Positions 16,264 to 24,101 of a DNA stretch of 35,159 bases are shown piece after piece. The translations under genes were made by a program, and so were the position numbers. Positions within the stretch are counted from its first letter, which is position 1. Each line of letters opens with the position of its first letter. The notes beneath the pieces were generated by a model, which searched no databases, was not told the DNA's origin, and was given only the letters and a program-made list of their open reading frames with translations. The stretch spans positions 1 through 35,159 of the forward strand of contig CALCJG010000083.1 of assembly GCA_937967705.1 (NCBI GenBank), given 5' to 3'. The DNA is from an uncultured Spirochaetia bacterium. Its GTDB lineage: Bacteria; Spirochaetota; UBA4802; JAGODF01.

Positions 16264-16337
16264 TTGAGAAGTATTTTCAGAATTAAAGTTTTCACTTTTA
16301 TTAACGCAAACTTGAAAGACTGGAAAATACTTCTCAA
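16264..16337. repeat. 15-bp perfect inverted repeat near the island's right edge
   Basis: TTGAGAAGTATTTTC (16264-16278) is repeated exactly as its reverse complement GAAAATACTTCTCAA (16323-16337), with 44 bases between. It starts 11 bases after the lipoprotein stop. It could fold as a long hairpin ending the transcript, though it lacks a U-run on the plus strand, or be the ends of a small decayed mobile element. The remaining gap to 16485 holds a small TGCCG-ACC-CGGCA hairpin (16379-16391) and no gene I can support. Confidence 0.6.
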
Positions 16338-16485
16338 TCGTTTTACTCAATTGATAATATTCCAATTTAGATTCTGCCTGCCGACCCGGCATTATCCAAA
16401 AATATGCCTTGCAATCGGGACATCCTGTTTATTTATGGCAGGATTAGTGCTTTAGAAAAATGCGTTCGCGGGGAACTAAGGGGAG

Positions 16486-17289
16486 ATGTTTCAAAAACTG
16501 TTTAAAATAAGTACCATTATTTTAATATCGCTGCTGCTGATGGTCTCCTGCAGCCGAAAATACGATGAGGATCTGAATATCTATTTTGTCCGGGGGGGCA
16601 ATATCTATCAGATCACGGAATTCGGGGAGGATCTCAAACTTTTGCTTTCCGGCGGGACCTACAATTATCCCTGCTCCTCTCCCGACGGGGATAAGCTGAT
16701 CTGCAAGTTCGGCACCATTTCCGTGATCTACCGGCTGACGGACATGGCCCTCTATCGAACCATCGCATCCGCCTCTCCCCTGAATCACTCCTGGTCTCCC
16801 GACGGAACAAAGGTGGCACTTACTGATGGGCCGGGGACCATCTCAGTGTATGAGGTTGCCTCCGGACTAAAAATCTGGTCCAGTTCTGCAGGAGGCAGAT
16901 GGGGATTTTATTTTACCAACGATAGTCGGTATATCCTTGAAAAGCTGTCCTCTTCCACTACAATTAATGAATACCTGATCCCCGGAGATACGGTCCCTGA
17001 AAGGACACGTACTCTCCCGTCCAGCAGTTTCACCAATTTGACTCTTTCTCCCGACGGACTGTCGATTGCCGCTGATGACGGTTCCAGCATCTACATCCTG
17101 GACGAGGCGACCCTTACGGCCCGTTATCTGCGGTCAGGCAAAGAGCCCTCCTGGTCTCCGGGTGGGGATATGCTGGTCTTCAACAACGGGGGGAACATCT
17201 GCCTCTATGACATCGCTACCGGGGCCATTCAGACTCTCACTTCCATGGGGACCGACAGCTATCCCTGCTTTCAGTACAAGCCGCGCTGA
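16486..17289 (+). CDS. Beta-propeller (PD40/TolB-like) lipoprotein
   Basis: 267 residues with a typical lipoprotein signal (FKISTIILISLLLMVSC, Cys22). The mature part is a run of short propeller repeats of the PD40/WD40-like type: CSSPDGDKLIC, HSWSPDGTKVAL, FYFTNDSRYIL, LTLSPDGLSIAAD, PSWSPGGDMLVF and a last half-blade ending CFQYKPR, which suggests six blades. Such proteins act as periplasmic or surface binding platforms; the ligand is unknown. Composition is back to the normal GC of the genome, so the gene probably belongs to the host side of the island boundary. The ribosome site AAGGGGAG is very close to ATG 16486, but the signal peptide requires this start. Confidence 0.82.
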   Translation: MFQKLFKISTIILISLLLMVSCSRKYDEDLNIYFVRGGNIYQITEFGEDLKLLLSGGTYNYPCSSPDGDKLICKFGTISVIYRLTDMALYRTIASASPLNHSWSPDGTKVALTDGPGTISVYEVASGLKIWSSSAGGRWGFYFTNDSRYILEKLSSSTTINEYLIPGDTVPERTRTLPSSSFTNLTLSPDGLSIAADDGSSIYILDEATLTARYLRSGKEPSWSPGGDMLVFNNGGNICLYDIATGAIQTLTSMGTDSYPCFQYKPR

Positions 17290-17303
17290 GGCAGTGGCGG
17301 CAT

Positions 17304-17894
17304 CTATTGATCCTTCACTGAGTTAATAAACCTGCTCCGGGCGGATTTGTACCGGGCCTTCAGCTCCCGGGTGGTTGCCTCGTAGCGGTCCTTCTCCTCC
17401 AGAATCTGGCAGTTGTAGCTGTATTCCGTACCGCTGAAAAGGGCCAATCCGTAGAGGCATCCCCGGCGGATGAAATTTGGCGCCGCTTTGATCTCCGCCC
17501 CGGTCAGGTTCCGCCGTTTGACGTAGATGTGATAATCCCCGATGTAATGACAGGTGCCCGGGGCAACCCTGATGCGGTTCAGCAAACGCACTTTCCTCTG
17601 AGCCAGTATATATCCGGAGGAATCGACGTAGTCGACTTCCTGCACGATGTACTCCCCCGGCTCCAGGGGTTGGAGGTGGATGCCGTCCGTGAGGGGCAGC
17701 AGTATCTCCTCATTCCGCTTTGTATCCCTGATAACCAGTATCACGGATTCACCGGGGTCGGCCTGGTATTTTTCCACACGGAATTTTCCGTAGAGACAGG
17801 ACTGGCCCGCCGCGATTTCCCCCTGCTTCTGAGGGGTTCCGGCTCCGCAGGATGTTATCATGAGAAGGATAATGGAGAGTGCGATGGGTTTCAT
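17304..17894 (-). CDS. Lipoprotein of unknown function
   Basis: 196 residues. The signal MKPIALSIILLMITSCG gives a lipidated Cys16. The mature part is beta-rich (ESVILVIRDTKRNEEILLPL, LQPLEPGEYIVQEVDYVD, GTCHYIGDYHIYVKRR) and ends in a charged helix (EEKDRYEATTRELKARYKSA). An additional cysteine pair (RRGCLYGL, SYNCQIL) could form a disulphide. The strand pattern with PGEY turns resembles Ig- or carboxypeptidase-regulatory-like domains, an inference from appearance only. The reading frame stays open far upstream to 18911, but that part lies antisense to metF and is not coding. It converges with the propeller lipoprotein, stops 14 bases apart, and is divergent from metF. Confidence 0.78.
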   Translation of the reverse strand: MKPIALSIILLMITSCGAGTPQKQGEIAAGQSCLYGKFRVEKYQADPGESVILVIRDTKRNEEILLPLTDGIHLQPLEPGEYIVQEVDYVDSSGYILAQRKVRLLNRIRVAPGTCHYIGDYHIYVKRRNLTGAEIKAAPNFIRRGCLYGLALFSGTEYSYNCQILEEKDRYEATTRELKARYKSARSRFINSVKDQ

Positions 17895-18019
17895 AGGTAT
17901 TGGCTTTCCGTCCTGTAAGGTGAAATTGGTCAGATATCCGGGAGTCTCCGCCATTCGGAACGGTCTGTCAAGATCATTTGTCTTCTGATTTGCGGGCGCA
18001 GGGGCCCGCCGTATCGCGG

Positions 18020-18048
18020 TTGACAGGGGAGGCTGAATTTGATAGGAT
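18020..18048 (+). promoter_or_regulatory. Near-consensus sigma-70 promoter for metF
   Basis: -35 TTGACA (18020-18025, perfect), 17-base spacer and -10 TAGGAT (18043-18048, five of six). Start of transcription about 18055, leaving a leader of about 59 bases. That leader is too short for a SAM riboswitch and shows none of its motifs. Confidence 0.75.
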
Positions 18049-18113
18049 CTCCCTTTCTTATTCCGGGCGGGTCCGGGTTCCGGTCCTGTCCACTGCATAG
18101 AGGTATTGCTGTT

Positions 18114-18974
18114 ATGGGTATTGAGAGTTTGTACGCCGGGAGTTTCACGGTTTCCTTCGAGATCTTTCCGCCCAAGACGTCTCAGGGGGAGATCAACCTC
18201 ATGGCGGAACTGCAGGCGCTGGGGCGGTACAGGCCCGGCTATATTTCCGTGACCTACGGGGCGGGGGGCTCCACTCAGGAAAAGACCCTGGAGCTGGCCC
18301 TGCGGATACGCGGGGAACTGGGACTGGACCCCCTGGTGCATTTTACCTGCGTCGGGGCGGGCCGGGAGGAGATACGCCTCTACCTGGAACGGGTGAGACA
18401 GGCAGGGATTGGCAACATCCTGGCCCTGCGGGGCGATCCCCCGGCGGGGCAGGAGGAGTTTACGCCGCCCCCCGATGGATTTGCCCATGCGAGCGAACTG
18501 GTGGCTTACATCCGGAGCCTGCAGGATTTTACCATCGGCGTGGCCGGCTATCCCGAGGGACACATAGAGGCCCCCAGCTTCGAGGCGGACATAGAGTTCC
18601 TCAAGAGGAAGGTGGACGCCGGCGCGGACTTTGTCATCACCCAGCTCTTTTACGACAACGCCGATTTCTATAACTTTATGAACGCGGCTGCCAGGGCGGG
18701 CATCTCCGTCCCCATCGTACCCGGCATCATGCCAGTGACCAACCTGGCCCAGATCGAGAAGATCACCCGCATGTGCGGTGCCAAGCTGCCGGAGAAACTC
18801 TTCAGGGGCCTGAGCTCCTGTGCCGACACGGAGTCCATCTGCGACACAGGGGTGGAGTACACCATCGCGCAGTGCCGCGAGCTCAGGGAATGGGGCGTGC
18901 GGGGATTCCACTTCTACACCCTCAACAAATCCCAGCCCCTGTGCCGGATCATGGATGCCGTGGGAATCTCATAA
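18114..18974 (+). CDS. metF: Methylenetetrahydrofolate reductase
   Basis: FAD enzyme reducing 5,10-methylene-THF to 5-methyl-THF for methionine synthesis or, reversed, in the Wood-Ljungdahl methyl branch. The 286 residues form a TIM barrel with the family motifs VSFEIFPPK (catalytic Glu), YISVTYGAGGST, HFTCVG, NILALRGDPP, AGYPEGH, DFVITQLFYD, PIVPGIMP and GFHFYTLN near the end. ATG 18114 is supported by AGAGG about 10 bases upstream and by the natural N-terminus; the in-frame start at 18039 would lie inside the leader. It is a single-gene unit driven by the promoter at 18020 and overlaps the convergent flippase-like gene by 6 bases at the 3' ends. No metH or CO-dehydrogenase gene nearby indicates which direction it runs. 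Confidence 0.96.
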   Translation: MGIESLYAGSFTVSFEIFPPKTSQGEINLMAELQALGRYRPGYISVTYGAGGSTQEKTLELALRIRGELGLDPLVHFTCVGAGREEIRLYLERVRQAGIGNILALRGDPPAGQEEFTPPPDGFAHASELVAYIRSLQDFTIGVAGYPEGHIEAPSFEADIEFLKRKVDAGADFVITQLFYDNADFYNFMNAAARAGISVPIVPGIMPVTNLAQIEKITRMCGAKLPEKLFRGLSSCADTESICDTGVEYTIAQCRELREWGVRGFHFYTLNKSQPLCRIMDAVGIS

Positions 18975-19919
18975 GATCTTCTTCTCCCGCCGCTGGAGGA
19001 CCAGGGAGTAGAAGAACGCTAGAACATCCCCGAGAACGGTGATGACCCGGAGGAGGAGCGAGGAGGCGAGGGCTGCCGGTTCGCCGCAGAAGGGGGCGAG
19101 CATGAGCAGGAGGAGCGCCTCCCGCACCCCCATGCCTCCAGGCGCTCCCGGTATGACGAACCCTGCCATCCAGGCGAGGGTAAAGGCATGCAGGAGATTT
19201 AGAGAGCTGGCAGGGGCGGAAAATCCTGCCGGAATCTGCAGCCATAGGACCCCCTTTAGAATCAGGGACGTGAAGAGGAAGAAGAGGCCGTAAAAGGCCA
19301 TGCTGAGCATCAGGTCCATCCGGTTGCCCCTGCCGAAAAAAATCCCCGCCTCCCGTTTGACAGTATGCCGGAAACCGTAGAGCAGAATCCCCGCCAGGGG
19401 TATAAGGATCAGGGCCCCCGTTTTAAGGAGGCCGGCCCGATCCCTCATGTAGCGGATAACGGCCGGTGTGCTCTCGCCCAGGGTCGCTAATAGGATGAGG
19501 CCCGCCGCGGACATGATGAAAAGGATTTCCGCCGCATTGGCCCGCAGCAGGGTGGCCTGGGGAACCGGAAGGTCCCTGGCCAGGAGATGCCGTCCGGCGA
19601 TATGGAAGATGTTGCCCGGAAGGTACTTGGCGGTGACGGACTGCAGGTAGATGCGATAGAGGGGTTTCGGGACCGCCGCATCCCGCGAGAGCATCCGCAC
19701 CAGTCTCATCCAGTTGGAGGCCAGCAGGAGATTCATCAGAGAGTAGAGTATGACCAGCCCCGAGAGTACGGCCAATGCCTTTCCGTTCAGGAATTGGGAG
19801 AGTCCCATCAGGCCGATCTGGCTCAGCTTGTAAGCGAGATAGGCCAGGGAAAGGGCCACGAGAAGATAGCCCGCTCCCCGGATCATGAGGGAGACTTTTT
19901 TTTCCGGAGGGGCCATCAT
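18969..19919 (-). CDS. Flippase-like membrane protein (LPG-synthase TM / UPF0104 family)
   Basis: 316 residues and about eight hydrophobic helices, with the family signatures YLQSVTAKYLPGNIFHIAGR near one third of the length and VIPGAPGGMGVREALLLLML near the C-terminus. This family includes the flippase half of MprF and proteins found in lipid-linked glycan clusters, where it is thought to move or modify lipid-linked substrates. ATG 19919 overlaps the stop of the methyltransferase gene (ATGA), so translation is coupled; the second Met (19916) is an alternative. It is the last gene of the minus-strand GT2-methyltransferase-flippase unit. Its end overlaps metF by 6 bases. Confidence 0.88.
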   Translation of the reverse strand: MMAPPEKKVSLMIRGAGYLLVALSLAYLAYKLSQIGLMGLSQFLNGKALAVLSGLVILYSLMNLLLASNWMRLVRMLSRDAAVPKPLYRIYLQSVTAKYLPGNIFHIAGRHLLARDLPVPQATLLRANAAEILFIMSAAGLILLATLGESTPAVIRYMRDRAGLLKTGALILIPLAGILLYGFRHTVKREAGIFFGRGNRMDLMLSMAFYGLFFLFTSLILKGVLWLQIPAGFSAPASSLNLLHAFTLAWMAGFVIPGAPGGMGVREALLLLMLAPFCGEPAALASSLLLRVITVLGDVLAFFYSLVLQRREKKIL

Positions 19920-20473
19920 GTGGTGTGCCGCAGAACGGCCAGCTGATTGAGGCCGAGGAGAAACCGCCGGTAATGGCACATCTCAAATCCCTCCTCACGG
20001 CAGGCTTTCTGTAGGGACTTGCGGTTGAGGAGGTCTTCATGCTCCTCGTCCGCCGCGCGGCTGAAGAGGCCCAGACGGCTTCCTAACCTGTGCATGGCCT
20101 CCGTCAGGGGGCGGGGTGTGGTGATCACCAGCCGGCCCCCGTCCTTCAGGTGCGGGCGGACCAGTCGGAAGAAATCCCCGGGTTTGCTGAAATGCTCGAT
20201 AACTGCCAGCGCCGCAACGGTGTCGAATCCGTATGTTTCTGTATCAAGTTCTCCGGGGGTGATGAAGCGGTGCAGGGGAAAGCGGCTCCGGGCCAGGCGC
20301 AGGGATTCGGCGTCGCGCTCAACGCCCAGGTAGTTCTCCGGGGGCAGGGCGGCGGCCAGGGCCCCTGTGCCGCAGCCGAAATCCAGAACCCGCCCGCTGA
20401 GATGGGCCCGCACCGCGGCGATGCGCCGCCGCCGCAGAAAGGGCGAGAGCAGGCCGTCGGTCTGATCCGGCAT
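19916..20473 (-). CDS. Class I SAM-dependent methyltransferase
   Basis: 185 residues with Rossmann motif I VLDFGCGTGALAAAL, acidic motif YLGVERDAESL, motif IV FDTVAALAVIEHFSKPGDF and motif VI-like LKDGGRLVITTPRP. This is the Methyltransf_11/23 type that works on small or lipid-linked molecules; the substrate is unknown. The ATG at 20473 directly abuts the TAG of the GT2 gene with GGGGAGA as ribosome site, and its TGA overlaps the flippase start. All three genes are therefore one operon, and the context points to modification of a lipid-linked sugar or its carrier. Cytoplasmic: no signal peptide or membrane helix. Confidence 0.88.
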   Translation of the reverse strand: MPDQTDGLLSPFLRRRRIAAVRAHLSGRVLDFGCGTGALAAALPPENYLGVERDAESLRLARSRFPLHRFITPGELDTETYGFDTVAALAVIEHFSKPGDFFRLVRPHLKDGGRLVITTPRPLTEAMHRLGSRLGLFSRAADEEHEDLLNRKSLQKACREEGFEMCHYRRFLLGLNQLAVLRHTT

Positions 20474-21421
20474 CTATCTCCCCTTTTTGTCGAACATCTG
20501 CTTCTTGAGGTTGTACTTGATCTCTTCGGCCAGCTTGCGGTTGACCCCAAGCAGGTCCGCCAGGAAGGCGCTCAGGATGGTCTGAAAACCGAAACCCAGC
20601 AGGACCGAGGCCAGGATGAGGGACTGTATGTGGCCGCTCCCCTCGCCGCTGAAATAGTAATAGAGGAAGCGGAACCCCGGCAGGGAGCCGATCAGCAGAA
20701 GCACGAGGCCGATGGTGATGAAAAACTTGAAGGGGCTGTAGACGACGAAGATGCGGATGATGCTCTGAAGCGATTTGATCAGGTACGACGGGATGCTCTT
20801 GATCAGGCGAGACTGCCGCATCTGGCTGTTGACGGAGATGGGTACGAAGGTTATGTGCATGTTCTTCTGCCCCGCCTGTATGATGGTCTCGATGGTATAG
20901 GTATAGTCGCCGAAGACGTTGAGGCGCATGGCGGCATCCCGTGCTATGGCGCGGAATCCGCTGGGGGCGTCGGGGATGTCCGTATTGCTGAAGAGACGGA
21001 CGATAAGACTGCCCAGACGCTGGAGCAGTTTTTTCACCAGGGAAAAATGCTCGATCTCGTCGATGGGCCGTGCGCCTATGACGATCTCCGCACGGTCCTC
21101 CAGTATGGGTGCCACGAGCCGGGGGATGTCCGCCGCGCTGTACTGGTTGTCGGCGTCAGTGTTGACGATCACGTCGGCCCCCCGCTGGAGGCAGGCATCA
21201 ATGCCCGTCATGAAGGCCCGGGCCAGGCCCTTGTTCTTGTTATGGCTCACCACGTGCGCCCCGGCCGCCCGGGCCACCTCGGCGGTCCTGTCGGAGCTGC
21301 CGTCGTCGACGATGAGCCACTCCACGCTGCGGAAACCCGCCACCCGGCGGGGGAGCGCCTTCAGGGTGACCGGCAGGGTCTGTTCCTCGTTGAAGCAGGG
21401 GATCTGAATGATCAATTTCAT
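20474..21421 (-). CDS. Glycosyltransferase family 2, DPM1-like with two C-terminal TM helices
   Basis: 315 residues. The GT-A fold shows IQIPCFNEEQTLPVTL, WLIVDDGSSDRTAEVAR, HNKNKGLARAFMTGI and the metal-binding VNTDADNQYSA (DxD-like). DAPSGFRAI and YTYTIETIIQA follow, as in dolichol/polyprenyl-phosphate mannose or glucose synthases. Two helices lie near the C-terminus (about 228-250 and 268-292). It probably loads a nucleotide-activated sugar onto polyprenyl phosphate, giving the donor for an exported transferase such as the divergent GT39-like protein. ATG 21421 is first of the minus-strand unit; the 92-base (21422) gap to 21513 separates it from the divergent transferase. Confidence 0.92.
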   Translation of the reverse strand: MKLIIQIPCFNEEQTLPVTLKALPRRVAGFRSVEWLIVDDGSSDRTAEVARAAGAHVVSHNKNKGLARAFMTGIDACLQRGADVIVNTDADNQYSAADIPRLVAPILEDRAEIVIGARPIDEIEHFSLVKKLLQRLGSLIVRLFSNTDIPDAPSGFRAIARDAAMRLNVFGDYTYTIETIIQAGQKNMHITFVPISVNSQMRQSRLIKSIPSYLIKSLQSIIRIFVVYSPFKFFITIGLVLLLIGSLPGFRFLYYYFSGEGSGHIQSLILASVLLGFGFQTILSAFLADLLGVNRKLAEEIKYNLKKQMFDKKGR

Positions 21422-21531
21422 GGCGCAACGATAGTATCTGACGGCGGCGCATCAACTCTTTTTTCCTCCCATCCCCCCTGCCCGGACATTATTTTTACGC
21501 CGGGGACAATTTTTTGTTGATTAATTCAGGG

Positions 21532-23091
21532 ATGGATGGTCTTGAAGAGGACGCGGTTTCAGTCCGCCGCAGGCACAAACAGAACTCTTCATGCGACAAA
21601 AGGGACATGCGTATCCGATACCTTGACAAAATAAAAAAGCTCTTCAGCAAAAGGGGTGATTCCGGCCGATGGGCGGATCCCGACGAGTATTATGAAACCG
21701 GCTACCCCGGGGAATCCTTTCCCTGCCTCTATTACCGCATGCTCTTCGAGGGGGACTATCCGCCCCTGACTGTCGAGGCTGAAAAACCGCCGGCAGGATG
21801 GGCTCAACGGCTGAAGGGTCTGGGTCTGTCCCTCTTGGCCCGGCTGCGCAAGGGGCTTGCTCCTGTAGAGCCGGGACTGGCGGCGGAGGTCTTCCCTGAA
21901 AGAGGGATCATCTGGCGGGACGTGGCCCTGCTCCTGGTCTTTCTCTTCTTCGGCTACCTGCTGCGCAAGGCCTTCATGATAGGCATGGCCTGGGCCGACG
22001 ATTTCGATTACGCCCAGATCGCCGTCATGATCAACGAGAACCGCTTCAATCCTGTGGATATCGGGAAGTACAATCTCTACGGCTGGCGCTTCGCGATGAT
22101 CTTTCCCCTGGCCTTCACTTTTAAGTACTTTCAATCGACGGCGGAAAATATCGCCGTCATATGGCCCCTCTTCTCCTCCCTGGCCACGGCGGTCTGCCTG
22201 TATATCATCGGCCGTAAACTCTTCGATTCCAAAACGGGCCTCGTGGCGGCGGTGCTCCTGATCCTCTATCCCGCGGACGTCTTCTTCTCCACCTGCGTCC
22301 TCACGGAGACCCCTTTCAATTTCGTACAGACCCTTTCGGTGCTCTTTTTCGTCCTGGCGGAGGAATCCCGGCGCTGGTGGATCAAGCTGCCGCTCTTCCT
22401 GATCAGCGGATCGGTGGCCACCTGGATGCTCTACGGCCGGCCTTACGGGATCGTCATACTGGCGGCCTTCGGGGCCTTCATGATGATACGTTACATCGCC
22501 AACTGGCGCTACCTGTTCATCCTCATCGGATTCGCGGCCACGCTCTACGGCATCGAGTACATGGTGCACAAGCATACGGGGCTCTGGATGGAAAACTTCA
22601 ACGTGATGAAGCGGCTCATCGACCCCTATTCCTTTGCCAACAGCAATATCTCCGAACACCTGGACTTCTACCGGAAGACCCTCTTCGGGAACAGGATGCA
22701 TTACCCGCATTTCTACATCCTCCTCATGGGTTTCGGGGTTCTCTTCAACTGGCGTAAGGGCATGCCGGGCCGAAAGCCCCTCTCGGAGGAGGAGGCCCTG
22801 GAGAAGCGCCGCAAGCAAAACGGGTTTTTCGTGCTCTTCTGGATGGCCTCCCTGCTGCTCTACATCGAGTTCGGCTTCATGAACCTGGAGCACATGTCCC
22901 TGTTCCACAAGCTGGACCGCTATCTTACCATAGTGGCGCCCCCCATCTGCCTGGGAGCGGCCCCTTTCCTGGCGCGGTTTTCCAACCGGTGGGCCATCGT
23001 CCTTACGGCGCTCATCTTTCTGGGACTCGCCTTCTGGTGGTACAATAATGTCATGCCCGCTGAGATGAAACCGCTGCTGAGGTTTCCATGA
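21532..23091 (+). CDS. GT39/ArnT-like membrane glycosyltransferase
   Basis: About 519 residues and about ten hydrophobic helices after a soluble, charged N-terminal part of roughly 130 residues. The first outer loop has MAWADDFDYAQIAVMI, the acidic D-D/E catalytic pattern of lipid-sugar-dependent transferases (GT39/GT83, ArnT/PMT). LILYPADVFFSTCVLTETPF and KHTGLWMENFNVMKRLIDPY follow. Such enzymes move a sugar from polyprenyl phosphate to a lipid or protein at the outer face of the inner membrane. The start is uncertain: TTG 21514, ATG 21532 and ATG 21607 are in frame and none has a well-placed ribosome site. The usual C-terminal soluble domain is missing here but may be on the next gene, whose first possible ATG overlaps this stop (ATGA). 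Confidence 0.87.
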   Translation: MDGLEEDAVSVRRRHKQNSSCDKRDMRIRYLDKIKKLFSKRGDSGRWADPDEYYETGYPGESFPCLYYRMLFEGDYPPLTVEAEKPPAGWAQRLKGLGLSLLARLRKGLAPVEPGLAAEVFPERGIIWRDVALLLVFLFFGYLLRKAFMIGMAWADDFDYAQIAVMINENRFNPVDIGKYNLYGWRFAMIFPLAFTFKYFQSTAENIAVIWPLFSSLATAVCLYIIGRKLFDSKTGLVAAVLLILYPADVFFSTCVLTETPFNFVQTLSVLFFVLAEESRRWWIKLPLFLISGSVATWMLYGRPYGIVILAAFGAFMMIRYIANWRYLFILIGFAATLYGIEYMVHKHTGLWMENFNVMKRLIDPYSFANSNISEHLDFYRKTLFGNRMHYPHFYILLMGFGVLFNWRKGMPGRKPLSEEEALEKRRKQNGFFVLFWMASLLLYIEFGFMNLEHMSLFHKLDRYLTIVAPPICLGAAPFLARFSNRWAIVLTALIFLGLAFWWYNNVMPAEMKPLLRFP

Positions 23092-23102
23092 GGAGGATAA
23101 TC

Positions 23103-24044
23103 ATGAAGGGGAAGATGAACCGGATATTCCGGAGCGGCGGAATGGAATTTTCGGGCGGTCAGACCGGGGTCTGGAGGCTGCTCCTGGCCCTCATCCTTCT
23201 GGGAACGGTTCTCCTTGCCGGGGGCTGCTACGATTATAAACTGAAGGTCGGCAAGGCCGCCTTTCACAAGAAGTACATGCTCCGTAAAAATCCCGAAGCC
23301 CTCAAAAAATATGATCGGGGAGCCCTGCGGGTATCCCCCGTTCCGGGGTCCAAAGTGATACTCTATCTGGATCCGGGAACCATGCTGGAGCCGATCAAAT
23401 ACAGCCGGAACTGGTATCAGGCCAAAACGAAAGAGGGAAGGACGGGCTGGATATTCCAGTCCGACGTGTACCGCGTACCGGTAGCCTCGGCCATCTATGA
23501 CCGCAAATACAAGAGTGACGACAATCATGCCATCATCCTCACGCTGCCCCTCATCATCATCATGCTCTGCAGTCTTTTTTATTTCAATAACCGGTTTACC
23601 CGGACTGTGCTCCTGCCGATCCTTCTGATTCTGATCCTCATCGCATCGGTCTATTTCGTCGGCAAGATGCGGGCTCGGTTCGAGCGCTATAACTATGCCT
23701 TCCGGAAGATATCCACCTTTCTGAAGGACAAGCAGTCCCATATCTACGCCTCGGACTTTCTCTGGCCCAACCGCATCAACTACTTTTCCGGGTACACCAA
23801 GAACTATTCCTACTACTACTGCTCCAAGACGCCCCATTACAACCGCAACACCAGGATTCACATAGTAACCGCTGAAAACATGAATCGCATCCGGGGATAT
23901 GTCATCGTGGACACGAACTTTTTCGACCGGATGCGGGCGCACGCGGGCTGGACCCTCCCCCCTTTCTATGAAACGGGGGTGTATCCCTCCAACTGGACAA
24001 AGGTGATGCAGATAGGCGGGGCCTCCCTTTTTGTGGCCCGCTGA
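23103..24044 (+). CDS. SH3-like domain membrane protein, possible split-off GT39 accessory domain
   Basis: 313 residues. ATG 23103 has AGGAGG (23091-23096) 6 bases upstream and is preferred to ATG 23088. A hydrophobic segment ends LLGTVLLAGGC, a possible lipoprotein cysteine or simply an anchor. Next comes a bacterial SH3-like unit (ALRVSPVPGSKVILYLDPG, WYQAKTKEGRTGWIFQSDVY). Two membrane helices follow (HAIILTLPLIIIMLCSLFYF, VLLPILLILILIASVYFVG). The C-terminal domain of about 110 residues (IYASDFLWPNRINYFSGY, TAENMNRIRGYVIVDTNFF) resembles the periplasmic tail of many GT39 proteins, which the upstream transferase lacks. It probably forms a complex with it; this is inference from order and appearance. 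Confidence 0.75.
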   Translation: MKGKMNRIFRSGGMEFSGGQTGVWRLLLALILLGTVLLAGGCYDYKLKVGKAAFHKKYMLRKNPEALKKYDRGALRVSPVPGSKVILYLDPGTMLEPIKYSRNWYQAKTKEGRTGWIFQSDVYRVPVASAIYDRKYKSDDNHAIILTLPLIIIMLCSLFYFNNRFTRTVLLPILLILILIASVYFVGKMRARFERYNYAFRKISTFLKDKQSHIYASDFLWPNRINYFSGYTKNYSYYYCSKTPHYNRNTRIHIVTAENMNRIRGYVIVDTNFFDRMRAHAGWTLPPFYETGVYPSNWTKVMQIGGASLFVAR

Positions 24045-24101
24045 GGATGAATACCTTCCTTATCCACAGCCGCGACCTTCAAATCCGCCTCCGGAATAAT
24101 C

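Larger units (their letters stand above)
11337..16480. other. AT-rich genomic island, probably horizontally acquired
   Basis: Base composition drops sharply right after the stop at 11336 and recovers near 16480. As an example, bases 12541-12600 contain 8 G/C out of 60, against roughly 60% in flanking genes. The island holds a hybrid kinase/AraC protein, a barrel-like protein and a lipoprotein, all on the plus strand with wide AT-rich gaps. No integrase, transposase, tRNA or flanking direct repeat was found; a 15-bp inverted repeat lies near the right edge. The left gap (11337-11486) contains no gene, and I could not assemble a convincing promoter in it. Confidence 0.7.

Noticed and set aside
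16264..16455. 63-residue frame in the gap after the AT-rich lipoprotein
   Set aside because: It overlaps the inverted repeat, has no ribosome site and no protein character.
18049..18113. SAM riboswitch upstream of metF
   Set aside because: The leader predicted from the promoter is only about 60 bases and shows none of the SAM-I, II or IV core motifs.
17895..18911. Upstream extension of the minus-strand lipoprotein frame
   Set aside because: It runs antisense through metF and its promoter; the lipoprotein signal peptide at 17894 marks the real start.
20090..21520. 476-residue plus-strand frame across the GT2/methyltransferase genes
   Set aside because: Composition is typical of an antisense shadow and no motif was found; the opposite strand encodes well-recognised enzymes.
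21589..23942. Two long minus-strand frames opposite the GT39-like and SH3-like genes
   Set aside because: No recognisable domain; the plus-strand genes have membrane helices, good motifs and coupled spacing.
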